Assembly (NCBI GenBank): GCA_029250945.1
Contig: JAQXEG010000013.1
Location: 1 to 64,000 of the forward strand
Direction: 5' to 3'
DNA: 64,000 nt
DNA from: Yoonia sp.
GTDB lineage: Bacteria > Pseudomonadota > Alphaproteobacteria > Rhodobacterales > Rhodobacteraceae
Within the stretch, counting starts at the first letter, position 1. Each line of letters starts with the position of its first letter. Of this stretch, positions 52,267 through 61,972 are shown piece after piece. The translations under genes were made by a program, and so were the position numbers. The notes under the pieces were generated by a model, which ran no database searches, had not been told where the DNA came from, and saw only the letters and a list, made by a program, of their open reading frames with translations.

Positions 52267-54018
52267 ATGACCGACACCCCCGCCTATCAAGTCCTCGCGC
52301 GGAAATACCGCCCCGAAACCTTTGTCGATTTGGTGGGGCAGGACGCGATGGTGCGCACCCTGCGCAACGCGTTCGAGGCGGACCGCATCGCGCAGGCGTT
52401 CATGATGACCGGCATCCGCGGGACCGGCAAAACCACAACCGCACGGATTATCGCCAAAGGGATGAACTGCATCGGCCTCGACGGCAGTGGCGGCCCCACG
52501 ACCGAACCCTGCGGCCAGTGCGAACATTGCACCGCCATCATGGAAGGGCGCAATGTCGACGTGATCGAAATGGATGCCGCGTCCAACACCGGCGTCGCCA
52601 ACATTCGCGAGATTATTGACAGCGTGCATTACCGTGCGGCCTCGGCCCGCTATAAGATCTACATCATCGATGAGGTACACATGCTGTCGACAGGCGCGTT
52701 CAACGCACTGTTGAAAACGCTTGAAGAACCACCCGCCCACGTCAAATTCATCTTTGCGACGACCGAAATCCGCAAAGTGCCGGTGACCGTGCTGTCACGC
52801 TGCCAACGCTTTGACCTGCGCCGGATCGAGCCCGAGGTCATGATCGCCCTGACTCGCAAGATCGCAACTGCCGAGGGCGCCGAAATCTCTAACGATGCGC
52901 TGGCGCTGATCACACGCGCCGCAGAAGGCTCCGCACGGGACGCCACATCGCTGCTTGATCAGGCGATCAGCCACGGCGCAGGCGAAACCACTGCGGACCA
53001 AGTGCGCGCGATGCTTGGCCTTGCGGATCGGGGACGTGTGCTGGACCTGATGGATATGATCCTGCGCGGGGATGCGGCGGGTGCGCTGACCGAACTGTCT
53101 GGGCAATACGCTGACGGGGCCGACCCGATGGCTGTGCTGCGCGATCTGGCCGAAATTGCCCACTGGGTGTCGGTGATCAAAATCACACCCGAAGCGTCCG
53201 AGGACCCAACCATCAGCCCCGATGAACGCACCCGCGGGCAGGCCATGGCAAACGATTTGCCGATGCGCGTTCTCAGCCGTATGTGGCAAATGCTGCTCAA
53301 AGCGCTGGAAGAGGTGGGAATGGCGCCCAACGCGATGATGGCCGCAGAAATGGCGATCATCCGGCTGACCCATGTGGCTGACCTTCCGTCGCCCGATGAG
53401 TTGGTCAAAAAGCTCAAGGATGCAACACCGCCCACATCCGGCCCGCCCTCAAGGGGCTCCGCGGCAAGCGGCGGGGCAACCCAGATGCACAGCCTAACAC
53501 CGGCCCCGACACGTAACGGACCACCCGGCGGCGTGACCGCCTCTGGCGCCCAGCCTGCGGTGGCGCTAGCGACAGATGCGCTCGCCCATTATGCGCGCTT
53601 CGAAGATATCGTGGAACTTATCCGCCAACACCGCGACGTGAAACTGCTGGTGGAGGTGGAAACAGGCCTGCAACTGGTCAACTACCAACCTGGCCGGATA
53701 GAAGTGAACCCAACTGACGACGCCGCCCCTGACCTTGTCGGGCGACTCGGCTCGCGGCTTCAAGCGTGGACAGGCAACCGCTGGGCGATCACCGTCGTGA
53801 CCGAAGGCGGCGCACCGACAATCGCCCAGACCCGCGACGCCAAGGAAAACGCACTGCGCAAATCCGCCGAGGACCATCCACTGGTCCAAGCCGTGATCGC
53901 CGCCTTCCCCAAGGCCAAAATCACCGACATCCGCACAGAAGCCGACAAAGCCCAAGAAGCCGAGGTTGAGGCCCTGCCAGAGGTGGACGAAGAATGGGAC
54001 CCGTTCGACGACGCGTAA
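52267..54018 (+). CDS. dnaX: DNA polymerase III subunits gamma and tau
   Basis: Clamp-loader ATPase, 583 residues. It opens MTDTPAYQVLARKYRPETF, then Walker A GIRGTGKTTTARI, the zinc cysteines in C...PCGQCEHC, Walker B region IYIIDEVHML and sensor SRC. After domain III comes a Pro/Ala-rich linker (TPPTSGPPSRGSAA) and a tau-type C-terminal domain. I chose the ATG at 52267; the open frame upstream is not protein-like. I saw no good slippery heptamer for a gamma product (the best A-run, near 53407, has only five A). It leads dnaX-ybaB-recR. Confidence 0.94.
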   Translation: MTDTPAYQVLARKYRPETFVDLVGQDAMVRTLRNAFEADRIAQAFMMTGIRGTGKTTTARIIAKGMNCIGLDGSGGPTTEPCGQCEHCTAIMEGRNVDVIEMDAASNTGVANIREIIDSVHYRAASARYKIYIIDEVHMLSTGAFNALLKTLEEPPAHVKFIFATTEIRKVPVTVLSRCQRFDLRRIEPEVMIALTRKIATAEGAEISNDALALITRAAEGSARDATSLLDQAISHGAGETTADQVRAMLGLADRGRVLDLMDMILRGDAAGALTELSGQYADGADPMAVLRDLAEIAHWVSVIKITPEASEDPTISPDERTRGQAMANDLPMRVLSRMWQMLLKALEEVGMAPNAMMAAEMAIIRLTHVADLPSPDELVKKLKDATPPTSGPPSRGSAASGGATQMHSLTPAPTRNGPPGGVTASGAQPAVALATDALAHYARFEDIVELIRQHRDVKLLVEVETGLQLVNYQPGRIEVNPTDDAAPDLVGRLGSRLQAWTGNRWAITVVTEGGAPTIAQTRDAKENALRKSAEDHPLVQAVIAAFPKAKITDIRTEADKAQEAEVEALPEVDEEWDPFDDA

Positions 54019-54085
54019 ATCCGCCGCTCTCTTGTGCAAAACGCCTGTGGCTTCTATCTACATCCCAACACTGAAGGAGACAGCA

Positions 54086-54430
54086 ATGTTCAAAGGTATG
54101 AGCGGCCTTGGCGATATGGCCAAGATGATGAAACAAGCCCAAGACATGCAGGGCAAGATGGCCCAGATGCAAGACGACCTGCACAACCTGATGGTCGAAG
54201 GGCAATCCGGCGCGGGCCTTGTGAAGGCAACCGCGACGGCTAAGGGCGAACTCAAGGGCCTAGATATCGACCCGTCAATCTTCAACGGCGACGACAAAGA
54301 AGTGGTCGAGGACCTGATCCTTGCCGCGATCAAAGACGCCCAGCAAAAGGCAAATGACCGGGCCGCCGCTGAAATGCAAAAAATGACCGAGGATCTGGGC
54401 CTGCCACCGGGCATGAACCTGCCGTTTTGA
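54086..54430 (+). CDS. ybaB: YbaB/EbfC nucleoid-associated protein
   Basis: Small DNA-binding protein, 114 residues, of the YbaB/EbfC family. It starts MFKGMSGLGDMAKMMKQA with a long charged helix (KMAQMQDDLHNLMVEGQSG) and ends GLPPGMNLPF, typical for the family. The start at 54086 has a GGAGA site. It sits between dnaX and recR, the usual place. Confidence 0.94.
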   Translation: MFKGMSGLGDMAKMMKQAQDMQGKMAQMQDDLHNLMVEGQSGAGLVKATATAKGELKGLDIDPSIFNGDDKEVVEDLILAAIKDAQQKANDRAAAEMQKMTEDLGLPPGMNLPF

Positions 54431-54455
54431 TGCGACCCACACTTCCAGTTGCCCC

Positions 54456-54474
54456 AAATACCTCCGCCGGAGGC
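54456..54474 (+). repeat. Short dispersed intergenic repeat, copy 2
   Basis: Matches 17 of 19 bases of 14830-14848 (aaatacctccgccggaggc). It lies between ybaB and the recR start and has a CCTCC-GCC-GGAGG inverted repeat. Confidence 0.5.
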
Positions 54475-54505
54475 ACACGGCCCCGGCACGGGGCTGCGTT
54501 GTAAA

Positions 54506-55099
54506 ATGGCGCAGGGCACCGAAGATCTCGACAATTTAATCGCGCTTTTGGCCAAATTGCCCGGGCTGGGGCCACGCTCTGCGCGCCGAGCTGTTTTGCA
54601 CTTGATCAAAAAACGCAGCCGCGTTTTGATCCCATTGGCCGAAGCAATGCACACGGTCGGGGCCACGGCGCGCGAATGTCTCAATTGCGGGAATATCGGC
54701 ACGACGGATGTCTGCGATATCTGCACCACCGACAAACGCGCCATCGGTCAAATCTGCGTGGTCGAGGACGTCGCCGATCTTTGGGCGATGGAACGTTCGC
54801 GCGTATTTAAAGGGCGATATCATGTGCTTGGCGGCACACTATCAGCGCTTGATGCTGTCGGCCCTGATGAATTGCGCATCCCGAAATTGCTGGACCGCGT
54901 GGCCTCCGAACACGTGTCAGAGGTTATCTTGGCACTTGGTGCCACCATCGACGGTCAAACCACAGCCCACTATATCGCGGACCAATTGCACGGTGTCACG
55001 GTAACATCACTGGCCCAAGGTGTCCCCGTCGGTGGAGAGCTAGATTACCTTGACGACGGCACGATCACCGCTGCGTTAAACGCCCGAAAGGCGCTTTGA
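54506..55099 (+). CDS. recR: Recombination mediator RecR
   Basis: Works with RecF/RecO to load RecA at gaps; 197 residues. Helix-hairpin-helix [18 protein letters not shown] lies near residues 17-34, then a zinc finger [16 protein letters not shown] and the Toprim domain ([31 protein letters not shown]). I chose the ATG at 54506; an earlier TTG-initiated frame would translate the dispersed repeat. It ends the dnaX operon. Confidence 0.93.
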   Translation: MAQGTEDLDNLIALLAKLPGLGPRSARRAVLHLIKKRSRVLIPLAEAMHTVGATARECLNCGNIGTTDVCDICTTDKRAIGQICVVEDVADLWAMERSRVFKGRYHVLGGTLSALDAVGPDELRIPKLLDRVASEHVSEVILALGATIDGQTTAHYIADQLHGVTVTSLAQGVPVGGELDYLDDGTITAALNARKAL

Positions 55100-55185
55100 C
55101 ACTAGAAACAAATCCGCAAACCCTTATGTAGCGTATCATTACCAATACGTTCAATTATGCGTGAATATCGCGCGCGGAGAATACC

Positions 55186-56316
55186 ATGGCCGAACAATCA
55201 GATGCCACACCCCTGAATTTTGACACCGAACGGGGGGCGTCACGATCCCGCTGGGTTGCGGGGCTCCTGCTGCTGGCGGTTGTCGGTTGGATGGCCAGCG
55301 GCTTTATTATCCCCTCCGAGGACACGACAGAAACGGCCGAGGCCCCGTCAGAGGCGCGGCTTACATCCGTCGCCGTGGTCCCGCTTGAGGCCCAGACAGT
55401 CACCCAGTATTTCGTCGCCGAAGGTCAGGCGCTGCCAGACCGCGTCACATCCCTGCGGGCTGAGGCCACCGGCCAAATCGCCGAGGTATTCGTCGACAAA
55501 GGTGACACCATCGGTCAGGGCCAACTTATTGCCCGCTTTGACGTGACCCGCAATGACGCCGATGTGGCCCGCGCCAAACAGGATTTGGCACGCGCGCAAA
55601 ACGACTTTGAAAACGCGGAAACCCTTGTGGATCGCGGCGTGGCCACGAACGATCGCCTGATCCAAGCCCGCGCAACCCTCGCCAGCGCAGAGGCCGCTTT
55701 GGTCAACGCCGAAGAATCCCTTGCCAACGCCGAAATCACCGCCCCATTCGCGGGCCGCCTTGAGGCACTGAACCTGAACGCCGGCGAATTCGTCTCTGCG
55801 GGGTCAGAGGTCGGGCAAATCGTCGACAATACCCCGCTGTCCGTGACCATCCAAGTGCCACAGCAATCCTTGCGCGATGTGCGTGCGGGCCAAAAGGCCA
55901 CCGTCACGTTTATCACAGGCGAAGAACGCGATGGCGTCGTGGCCTTTGTGGGCTCCAGCGCCGATTCCGCCACACGTACATTTCTTGCCGAAATCACGGT
56001 AGAGAATGAAGACGGCGCCGTGCCTGCGGGTGTTAGTGCCGAAATCCGCATCCCCACGGGCGAAGTTATCGCACATTTCATGTCCCCCGCCGCCTTGTCT
56101 TTGGGCGCGGACGGCACACTTGGGGTAAAAACCGTGGATAGTGATGACACCGTCATCTTTACGGACGTGAACATCGAACGCGCGCAAACTGATGGCATCT
56201 GGGTCAGCGGCCTGCCGCAATCGGTGGACCTGATCACAATCGGTCAGGGCTACGTCAACGATGGTCAAGTCGTGAACCCCCTTCCAGAAGCAACGCTGAC
56301 AGCTGAGGCCTCATAA
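55186..56316 (+). CDS. RND efflux periplasmic adaptor (HlyD/AcrA family)
   Basis: Membrane-fusion protein linking an inner-membrane pump to an outer-membrane channel, 376 residues. One N-terminal membrane segment (WVAGLLLLAVVGWMASGFII, about residues 24-43) anchors it. The barrel-sandwich halves are VTSLRAEATGQIAEVFVDKGD and ITAPFAGRLEALNLNAGEFV, separated by a coiled-coil hairpin of about 65 residues (RAKQDLARAQNDFENAETLV). The stop overlaps the pump start (TAATG). Confidence 0.9.
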   Translation: MAEQSDATPLNFDTERGASRSRWVAGLLLLAVVGWMASGFIIPSEDTTETAEAPSEARLTSVAVVPLEAQTVTQYFVAEGQALPDRVTSLRAEATGQIAEVFVDKGDTIGQGQLIARFDVTRNDADVARAKQDLARAQNDFENAETLVDRGVATNDRLIQARATLASAEAALVNAEESLANAEITAPFAGRLEALNLNAGEFVSAGSEVGQIVDNTPLSVTIQVPQQSLRDVRAGQKATVTFITGEERDGVVAFVGSSADSATRTFLAEITVENEDGAVPAGVSAEIRIPTGEVIAHFMSPAALSLGADGTLGVKTVDSDDTVIFTDVNIERAQTDGIWVSGLPQSVDLITIGQGYVNDGQVVNPLPEATLTAEAS

Positions 56317-59300
56317 TGAATGCATTGATCGACACCGCCTTTTCGCGCACCCGTGTGGTGTTCCTGATCTTCATCGCCATCCTTGGGGTGGGCGCCTATG
56401 CCTATGTGAATATCCCTAAGGAAAGCACGCCGGAAATCCCAATCCCGATTGCCTATGTATCCACTGGCATCGACGGGATTTCGCCCGAGGATAGCGAACG
56501 GCTGTTGATCGACCCGCTCGAAACCGAGCTGGGGTCACTGACCGGCTTGAAAACCATGACGTCCCACGCAGGAGAAGGTTTTGCCAACGTACAGCTTGAA
56601 TTTGAACCCGGCGGCGACGTGGATGAGGCGATTGCCGACGTGCGCGAAGCCGTGGATCGGGCAAAGGGCAACCTGCCCGACGACGCCCGCGAACCCGGCG
56701 TGTTTGAGATTAACACAGCCCTGTTCCCAATCCTGACGGCGATCCTGTCCGGCCCTGTGCCAGAACGCACGCTCAACGATCTGGCCACCGACCTCAAGGA
56801 CGACCTAGAGGCGCTATCAGGCGTGCTAGAGGTGGATGTAGGCGGCTCGCGCACCGAACTGCTAGAGGTCGTGATCGACCCCACAGTGTTTGAGACATAT
56901 AACATTTCGTTCGATGAACTGATCGGCCAGATCAACCGCAACAACCGCCTGATCGCGGCGGGCGCGATTGAAACAGGCGCGGGCCGTCTTGTGCTTAAGG
57001 TGCCGGGCCTCATCGAAGATATCGACGACGTGATGGAAATGCCCGTCAAGGTGCGCGGCGATACGGTTGTGACCTTTGCCGAACTCGCCACCGTGCGGCG
57101 GTCATTCGAAGACCCCACCAGCTTTGCGCGCATCAACGGGCAACCCGCCCTCGCGCTTGAGATCAAAAAACGGTCTGGCGCGAATGTCATCGACACTGTG
57201 CGCGACGCCAAAGCGGTCATTGCCAAGGCCGAGGCAAGCTGGCCCGACACTGTCACGATCAACTACCTGCAAGACGAAAGCAAACAGGTGAAATCCATGC
57301 TCGCCGACCTAGAGGCGAACGTGATTGCCGCGATCCTTTTGGTGATGATCGTGATCGTCTGGGCACTAGGCCTGCGGTCTGCGTTGCTCGTTGGTTTGGC
57401 TATTCCGGGTGCGTTCTTGACCGGCGTCGCGGCGCTATGGTTCATGGGTTACACGATGAACATCATTGTGCTGTTCTCACTGATCCTTGTGGTTGGCATG
57501 CTGGTTGACGGCGCGATTGTGACCGTGGAACTCGCCGATCGTCGCCTGCAAGAAGGGGCCGAACCCAAGGTCGCATTTGCCGACGCGGCCAAGCGGATGG
57601 CATGGCCGATCATCGCATCCACCATGACCACATTGTCGGTGTTTTTCCCGCTGTTGTTCTGGTCCGGCATGGTTGGTGAATTCATGAAATTCCTACCCAT
57701 CACTGTGATCCTGACGTTGGGCGCATCACTTTTCATGGCGCTGATCTTTATCCCCGTCACCGGCGGTATCATCGGCAAGAAACGCCCGCTGTCGTCCGTG
57801 GATAAGGCGACATTCTATGAAACTGAACAGGGTGACCCACGCAAACTGCCCGCCCTGACCGGCATGTATGTGCGAATGTTGAACTGGTCGATCCTGCGGC
57901 CCGGCGTGACGATCACACTGGCACTTGTGCTGCTTTTGGGTGGTTTCAAACTATATGGCCAGTTCGGTAACGGGGTCACGTTCTTCCCCGAACAAGAACC
58001 CGATTTCATGCAGGTGCAGGTCCGTGCGCGCGACAACTTCTCGATCTTTGAACGCGACGCTCTTGTCCGTCAGGTTGAGGCCCGCCTGTTCGACGATCCC
58101 GCCATCGCCTCTGTCTATGCGCGCTCTGTCGCGGCCCAGAACGAGGACGCCGAGATCATTGGCACAATCCAGCTTGAGCTGACCGAATGGGACACCCGCC
58201 GCAAGGCCGAGGTAATCACAGAAGATATCCGCGAAAAGATGGCTGATATCGCGGGCATCGATATTCAGGTCGAGATTGCCGCAGGTGGCCCCGCTGCGGG
58301 TAAACCGATCAACGTCAAAATCATTTCCAACGACGACGCGGCGCGGTTGGATGCCACGGGTCAGGTGTTGGCCATGATGGGCGATATCGGCGGGTTCACC
58401 GATGTGACCGACACACGGCCCCTGCCTGGTGTGGAATGGCGCCTGCGCGTCGATCGGTCAGAGGCCGCGCGCTTTGGCGCTGACGTATCCCTTTTGGGAC
58501 AGGCCGTGCAGCTGTTGACCCAAGGGATCACGGTTGCCGATTACCGCCCTGATGACGTGGACGGCTCGGTTGATATCCGCGTGCGTTTCCCCGCCCAAGA
58601 CCGGACGCTCGAAGAATTGGAAAGCCTGCGGGTGCCGACCAATACCGGCCTTGTGCCCATCGCCAACTTTGTAACGTTCGAGGCAGCACCGCGCACCGGC
58701 ACGATCAACCGCGTTGATCAGGAACGCGTTGTCAGTATCGAGGCCAACGTCGGCCCCGGCATCAACGTGAACGAGAAGATTGTCGCCCTGCGCACCGCGC
58801 TCGCGGAAACGGACTTCCCTGATGCAGTCGAATGGTCGTTTGGCGGCGAGGCCGAAGATCAGGCCGAAACAATGGCCTTCCTTGGTGGTGCGTTTGCATC
58901 CGCGATCTTGCTGATGTTCGTGATCCTGCTGACGCAGTTCAACAACTTCTACCAAGCGTTCGTGGTCATGTCGGCGATCATCTTCTCCATCGGCGGCGTG
59001 TTGATCGGGCTGATTATCACAGGCCGTCCGTTCGGGATTGTCATGGGCGGGATCGGCGTGATCGCGCTGGCGGGGATCGTGGTGAACAATAACATCGTTC
59101 TGATCGACACGTTCAACGACCTGCGCAAAGACGGCAAATCCGCGCTTGAGGCGGCGTTACGCAGTGGGGCACAGCGTTTGCGCCCTGTGTTCCTGACGTC
59201 GATCACGACCGCGCTGGGTCTGATGCCGATGGTGATCGGGTTGAACATCAACTTCTTCACCCGCGAAATCGTCTATGGGGCGCCGTCGACACAGTGGTGG

Positions 59301-59483
59301 ACCGAGCTGTCATCCGCGATTGCGGGCGGGGTTGTGATCACCATGGTACTGACCCTGATCGTGACACCGGCAATGCTGGTGTTCGGCGAAAACCGGACCG
59401 CCAACAAGGCCGCGCGCAAACAGCGCCGGGCCGACAAACGCACCGCAAGGGCCGCCGCGAAAATGGGCGTCCCTGCCGAATAA
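56316..59483 (+). CDS. RND efflux transporter, AcrB family
   Basis: Proton-driven inner-membrane pump, 1055 residues with the usual twelve membrane segments and two large periplasmic loops. It opens MNALIDTAFSRTRVVFLIFI; motifs include VGMLVDGAIVTVELADRRL in segment 4 and GIVVNNNIVLIDTFNDLR in segment 10. Most AcrB-like pumps have two aspartates in segment 4 (VDDA); this has VDGA, a variant found in some RND subfamilies and possibly affecting proton relay. No outer-membrane channel gene is adjacent. Substrates unknown. The C-terminus is very basic. A strong bidirectional terminator follows. Confidence 0.9.
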   Translation: MNALIDTAFSRTRVVFLIFIAILGVGAYAYVNIPKESTPEIPIPIAYVSTGIDGISPEDSERLLIDPLETELGSLTGLKTMTSHAGEGFANVQLEFEPGGDVDEAIADVREAVDRAKGNLPDDAREPGVFEINTALFPILTAILSGPVPERTLNDLATDLKDDLEALSGVLEVDVGGSRTELLEVVIDPTVFETYNISFDELIGQINRNNRLIAAGAIETGAGRLVLKVPGLIEDIDDVMEMPVKVRGDTVVTFAELATVRRSFEDPTSFARINGQPALALEIKKRSGANVIDTVRDAKAVIAKAEASWPDTVTINYLQDESKQVKSMLADLEANVIAAILLVMIVIVWALGLRSALLVGLAIPGAFLTGVAALWFMGYTMNIIVLFSLILVVGMLVDGAIVTVELADRRLQEGAEPKVAFADAAKRMAWPIIASTMTTLSVFFPLLFWSGMVGEFMKFLPITVILTLGASLFMALIFIPVTGGIIGKKRPLSSVDKATFYETEQGDPRKLPALTGMYVRMLNWSILRPGVTITLALVLLLGGFKLYGQFGNGVTFFPEQEPDFMQVQVRARDNFSIFERDALVRQVEARLFDDPAIASVYARSVAAQNEDAEIIGTIQLELTEWDTRRKAEVITEDIREKMADIAGIDIQVEIAAGGPAAGKPINVKIISNDDAARLDATGQVLAMMGDIGGFTDVTDTRPLPGVEWRLRVDRSEAARFGADVSLLGQAVQLLTQGITVADYRPDDVDGSVDIRVRFPAQDRTLEELESLRVPTNTGLVPIANFVTFEAAPRTGTINRVDQERVVSIEANVGPGINVNEKIVALRTALAETDFPDAVEWSFGGEAEDQAETMAFLGGAFASAILLMFVILLTQFNNFYQAFVVMSAIIFSIGGVLIGLIITGRPFGIVMGGIGVIALAGIVVNNNIVLIDTFNDLRKDGKSALEAALRSGAQRLRPVFLTSITTALGLMPMVIGLNINFFTREIVYGAPSTQWWTELSSAIAGGVVITMVLTLIVTPAMLVFGENRTANKAARKQRRADKRTARAAAKMGVPAE

Positions 59484-59487
59484 CGAA

Positions 59488-59522
59488 AAACGCCGCCCCG
59501 ATCATCTCGGGGCGGCGTTTTC
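59488..59522. terminator. Bidirectional terminator between the RND pump and the TrcR-like gene
   Basis: A perfect 15-bp stem (59488-59502 and 59508-59522) with loop TCATC, bounded by A4 and T4 runs, lies 4 bases after the pump stop and 20 bases from the convergent regulator gene. Confidence 0.92.
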
Positions 59523-59542
59523 ATTTCAGCGATACGACCGAC

Positions 59543-60304
59543 TTATTTGTCGTCGCCATCGCCCTCCGCATCGTCAGGCAGGTTAAAGAAGCTATCCGCA
59601 TCCGACACATCCAGATTGTCAGACTTTGTTTCCAGCTCTGCGTCGTCATCGCCAAGGCTGAATGTCTCCAGACCGGCAATCGCGCTTGGCATCTTCGGTT
59701 CGGCTGGCATTCCAAGGGACTGCTCGGTGCTGACCAGCTTGCGACGTTCGTCATCGGACATTACGCCGCCCTCTTTCGCCTTCTTGGCGTTGGCTTTTTG
59801 CACGGCCGCGTCCAGTTCGGACTGTTTGCACAGACCCAATGCAACCGGATCAATCGGGTCGATGTTCTGGATGTTCCAGTGTGTGCGTTCGCGGATGGCC
59901 TGAATTGTCGGCTTGGTGGTGCCCACCAATTTGGAGATCTGACCGTCGGACAGCTCTGGGTGGAATTTCACCAGCCAGTAGATCGAGGCAGGACGGTCCT
60001 GACGCTTGGACAATGGCGTGTAACGCGGGCCACGGCGCTTTTCCTCGCCCTCGGACGCGGGGTTATACAACAGCTTCAGCTTGTGAAGCGGATCGGCCTC
60101 GGCCTTGTCAATCTCGTCTTGGGTCAACTGCTTGTTGGCAATCGGGTCGAACCCTTTGACGCCAGTCGCCACATCGCCATCGGCAATGCCCTGCACCTCA
60201 AGCTCGTGCAGGCCGCAGAAATCCGCGATCTGCTTAAAGGTCATTGTTGTGTTATCACACAGCCACACGGCGGTCGCCTTGGCCATAATCGGTGTATTCG
60301 ACAT
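59543..60304 (-). CDS. DUF1013 / TrcR-like cell-cycle transcription regulator
   Basis: Alphaproteobacterial DUF1013 protein, 253 residues. Family-typical stretches are AVWLCDNTTMTFKQIADFCGLHELEVQGIADGD (in parts), RRGPRYTPLSKRQDRPASIYWLV and the helix-turn-helix-like LSDGQISKLVGTTKPTIQAIRERTHWN. The C-terminus is acidic. Some databases name the family cell cycle transcriptional regulator TrcR. Of two adjacent ATG codons I chose 60302-60304, better spaced from the AAGGAGA site. Confidence 0.85.
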   Translation of the reverse strand: MSNTPIMAKATAVWLCDNTTMTFKQIADFCGLHELEVQGIADGDVATGVKGFDPIANKQLTQDEIDKAEADPLHKLKLLYNPASEGEEKRRGPRYTPLSKRQDRPASIYWLVKFHPELSDGQISKLVGTTKPTIQAIRERTHWNIQNIDPIDPVALGLCKQSELDAAVQKANAKKAKEGGVMSDDERRKLVSTEQSLGMPAEPKMPSAIAGLETFSLGDDDAELETKSDNLDVSDADSFFNLPDDAEGDGDDK

Positions 60305-60438
60305 CATCGTCTCCTTTTGTCATCAGACATAGCTATCCTGCGCCCTGAATTTGGGCAGACCGCTGATTGGGCCGGGTTCGCATTGTCGGGGAACTTGATT
60401 GCCTTATAAGGGGGCAAACCCGTTTAGGGAAGATCAAA

Positions 60439-61056
60439 ATGAAACGCCTTATCGCAGCCTTGATGATGCTCGCCACACCAGCCGCCGCGCAGGACACGGC
60501 GGGCGAATTCGACTATTACGTCATGGCCCTGTCGTGGTCCGCCAACTGGTGCGCACTCGAAGGCGACAACCACCAGTCACCGCAATGCGATGATGACACA
60601 GGCAACGGCTGGATCCTGCACGGGCTGTGGCCGCAATATGAACGCGGCTATCCGGCCAACTGCCGCACCACATTTCGCCCGCCGTCGCGCGGGCAAACAG
60701 GCGACATGGCCGACATCATGGGCACCTCGGGCCTTGCGTGGCACCAATGGCGCAAACACGGGGTGTGTTCGGGGCTTGATCCGGCTGATTACTATGCCCT
60801 CTCGCGCGAGGCCTACGGGCGCATCACCCGCGACGAAGTGTTCCGCAAACTGACCAAAACCGTGACCCTGCCCGCAACCCTGATTGAAGAGGCATTTGTC
60901 AAAGCCAACCCCGACGGGATCACCGTCACCTGCAAACAAGGCTACGTGCAAGAGGCGCGCATCTGCCTGACCCGCGATCTGGAATTCCGCACCTGCGGGC
61001 GCGACGTGATCCGCGATTGCAGCCTGTCTAACGCCCAATTTGACCCGATGAGATAA
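60439..61056 (+). CDS. Secreted ribonuclease T2
   Basis: RNase T2-family endoribonuclease, 205 residues, exported by the signal peptide MKRLIAALMMLATPAAAQ. Active-site segments CAS I (WILHGLWPQYERG) and CAS II (WHQWRKHGVCSG) carry the two catalytic histidines and the lysine; in CAS II the usual glutamate (HEWEKHG) is glutamine and arginine, which may lower activity. Several cysteines suit periplasmic disulfides. The next gene starts 4 bases after its stop, suggesting joint use of external RNA and nucleosides. Confidence 0.9.
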   Translation: MKRLIAALMMLATPAAAQDTAGEFDYYVMALSWSANWCALEGDNHQSPQCDDDTGNGWILHGLWPQYERGYPANCRTTFRPPSRGQTGDMADIMGTSGLAWHQWRKHGVCSGLDPADYYALSREAYGRITRDEVFRKLTKTVTLPATLIEEAFVKANPDGITVTCKQGYVQEARICLTRDLEFRTCGRDVIRDCSLSNAQFDPMR

Positions 61057-61060
61057 GCCC

Positions 61061-61972
61061 ATGAAACTGATTATCGACACCGATCCTGGCATTGATGATG
61101 CCATTGCCATCGCCTTGGCCCACGCCCTGCCACAGATTGATCTGATCGGGATGACTGCGATTTTCGGCAATACATTTGTGCAGCAATCCAGCCGGAACGC
61201 CCGCTATCTTGCCGATCTGATCGGCATAGACGCGCCCGTCGCTGAAGGGGCCGCCCTGCCCTATGGCGCATCCGAATACGCCCCGTCCGACTATGTGCAC
61301 GGGCCAGAGGGGCTTGGCGATATCACCGACATCCCGCAAATCGGCAGCAATGACAGCCGCGATGCGGCGACGTTCCTATGCGATATGGCGGCGGCGCATG
61401 CGGGTGCGCTGACGATCTGCGCCATTGGTCCGCTGACAAATATCGCCGACGCAATCAAACGCGATCCGGCCTTTGCGGCGAACGTTGCATCCCTGGTCAT
61501 CATGGGCGGGGCATATGAACACGCGGGCAACGTGTCGCCCTACGCCGAGGCGAATATCATCCACGACGCTGCCGCGGCAGATGTGGTTTTCGCATCCAGC
61601 ATGAACATCACGATGGTCGGCCTCGACGCCACGATGAAAACATTATTGACCCCCACCGACTTTGACACCCTCGCGCAAAAAGCCCCGCGCATTGGCGGTT
61701 TCATGAAACGGATATCCGATTTCTATCTGGATTTCTATCGCTCGGTCGGGGTGACAAATGGATGCCCGATGCACGATGCGCTGGCTGTTCTGGCCTGCAC
61801 AAATCCTGAAAAATTCACCTTTGTGCGAAACGGGATCAGGGTCGCACAGTCAGGCGAAGACATTGGCGCCACGCTTGGCGACACCACACGCCCACCTGTC
61901 AAAATTGCGATGGATTGCGATGCTGATTGGGCCACATCCACGATGATGGACCAGATTATCGAGCTAGGCTAG
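61061..61972 (+). CDS. Inosine/uridine-preferring nucleoside hydrolase
   Basis: Cleaves N-ribosyl bonds of nucleosides, 303 residues, cytoplasmic. The calcium-binding [15 protein letters not shown] motif opens the protein (residues 6-20), with [15 protein letters not shown] and [20 protein letters not shown] further on, the latter bearing the conserved Asn/Glu residues. It follows the RNase T2 gene by 4 bases. Its 3' end overlaps the convergent fmt by 9 bases. Confidence 0.92.
   Translation: MKLIIDTDPGIDDAIAIALAHALPQIDLIGMTAIFGNTFVQQSSRNARYLADLIGIDAPVAEGAALPYGASEYAPSDYVHGPEGLGDITDIPQIGSNDSRDAATFLCDMAAAHAGALTICAIGPLTNIADAIKRDPAFAANVASLVIMGGAYEHAGNVSPYAEANIIHDAAAADVVFASSMNITMVGLDATMKTLLTPTDFDTLAQKAPRIGGFMKRISDFYLDFYRSVGVTNGCPMHDALAVLACTNPEKFTFVRNGIRVAQSGEDIGATLGDTTRPPVKIAMDCDADWATSTMMDQIIELG

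Noticed and set aside
53400-53420. Possible programmed frameshift site in dnaX
   Set aside because: Only five A residues before G, no clear downstream hairpin; weaker than known AAAAAAG sites.
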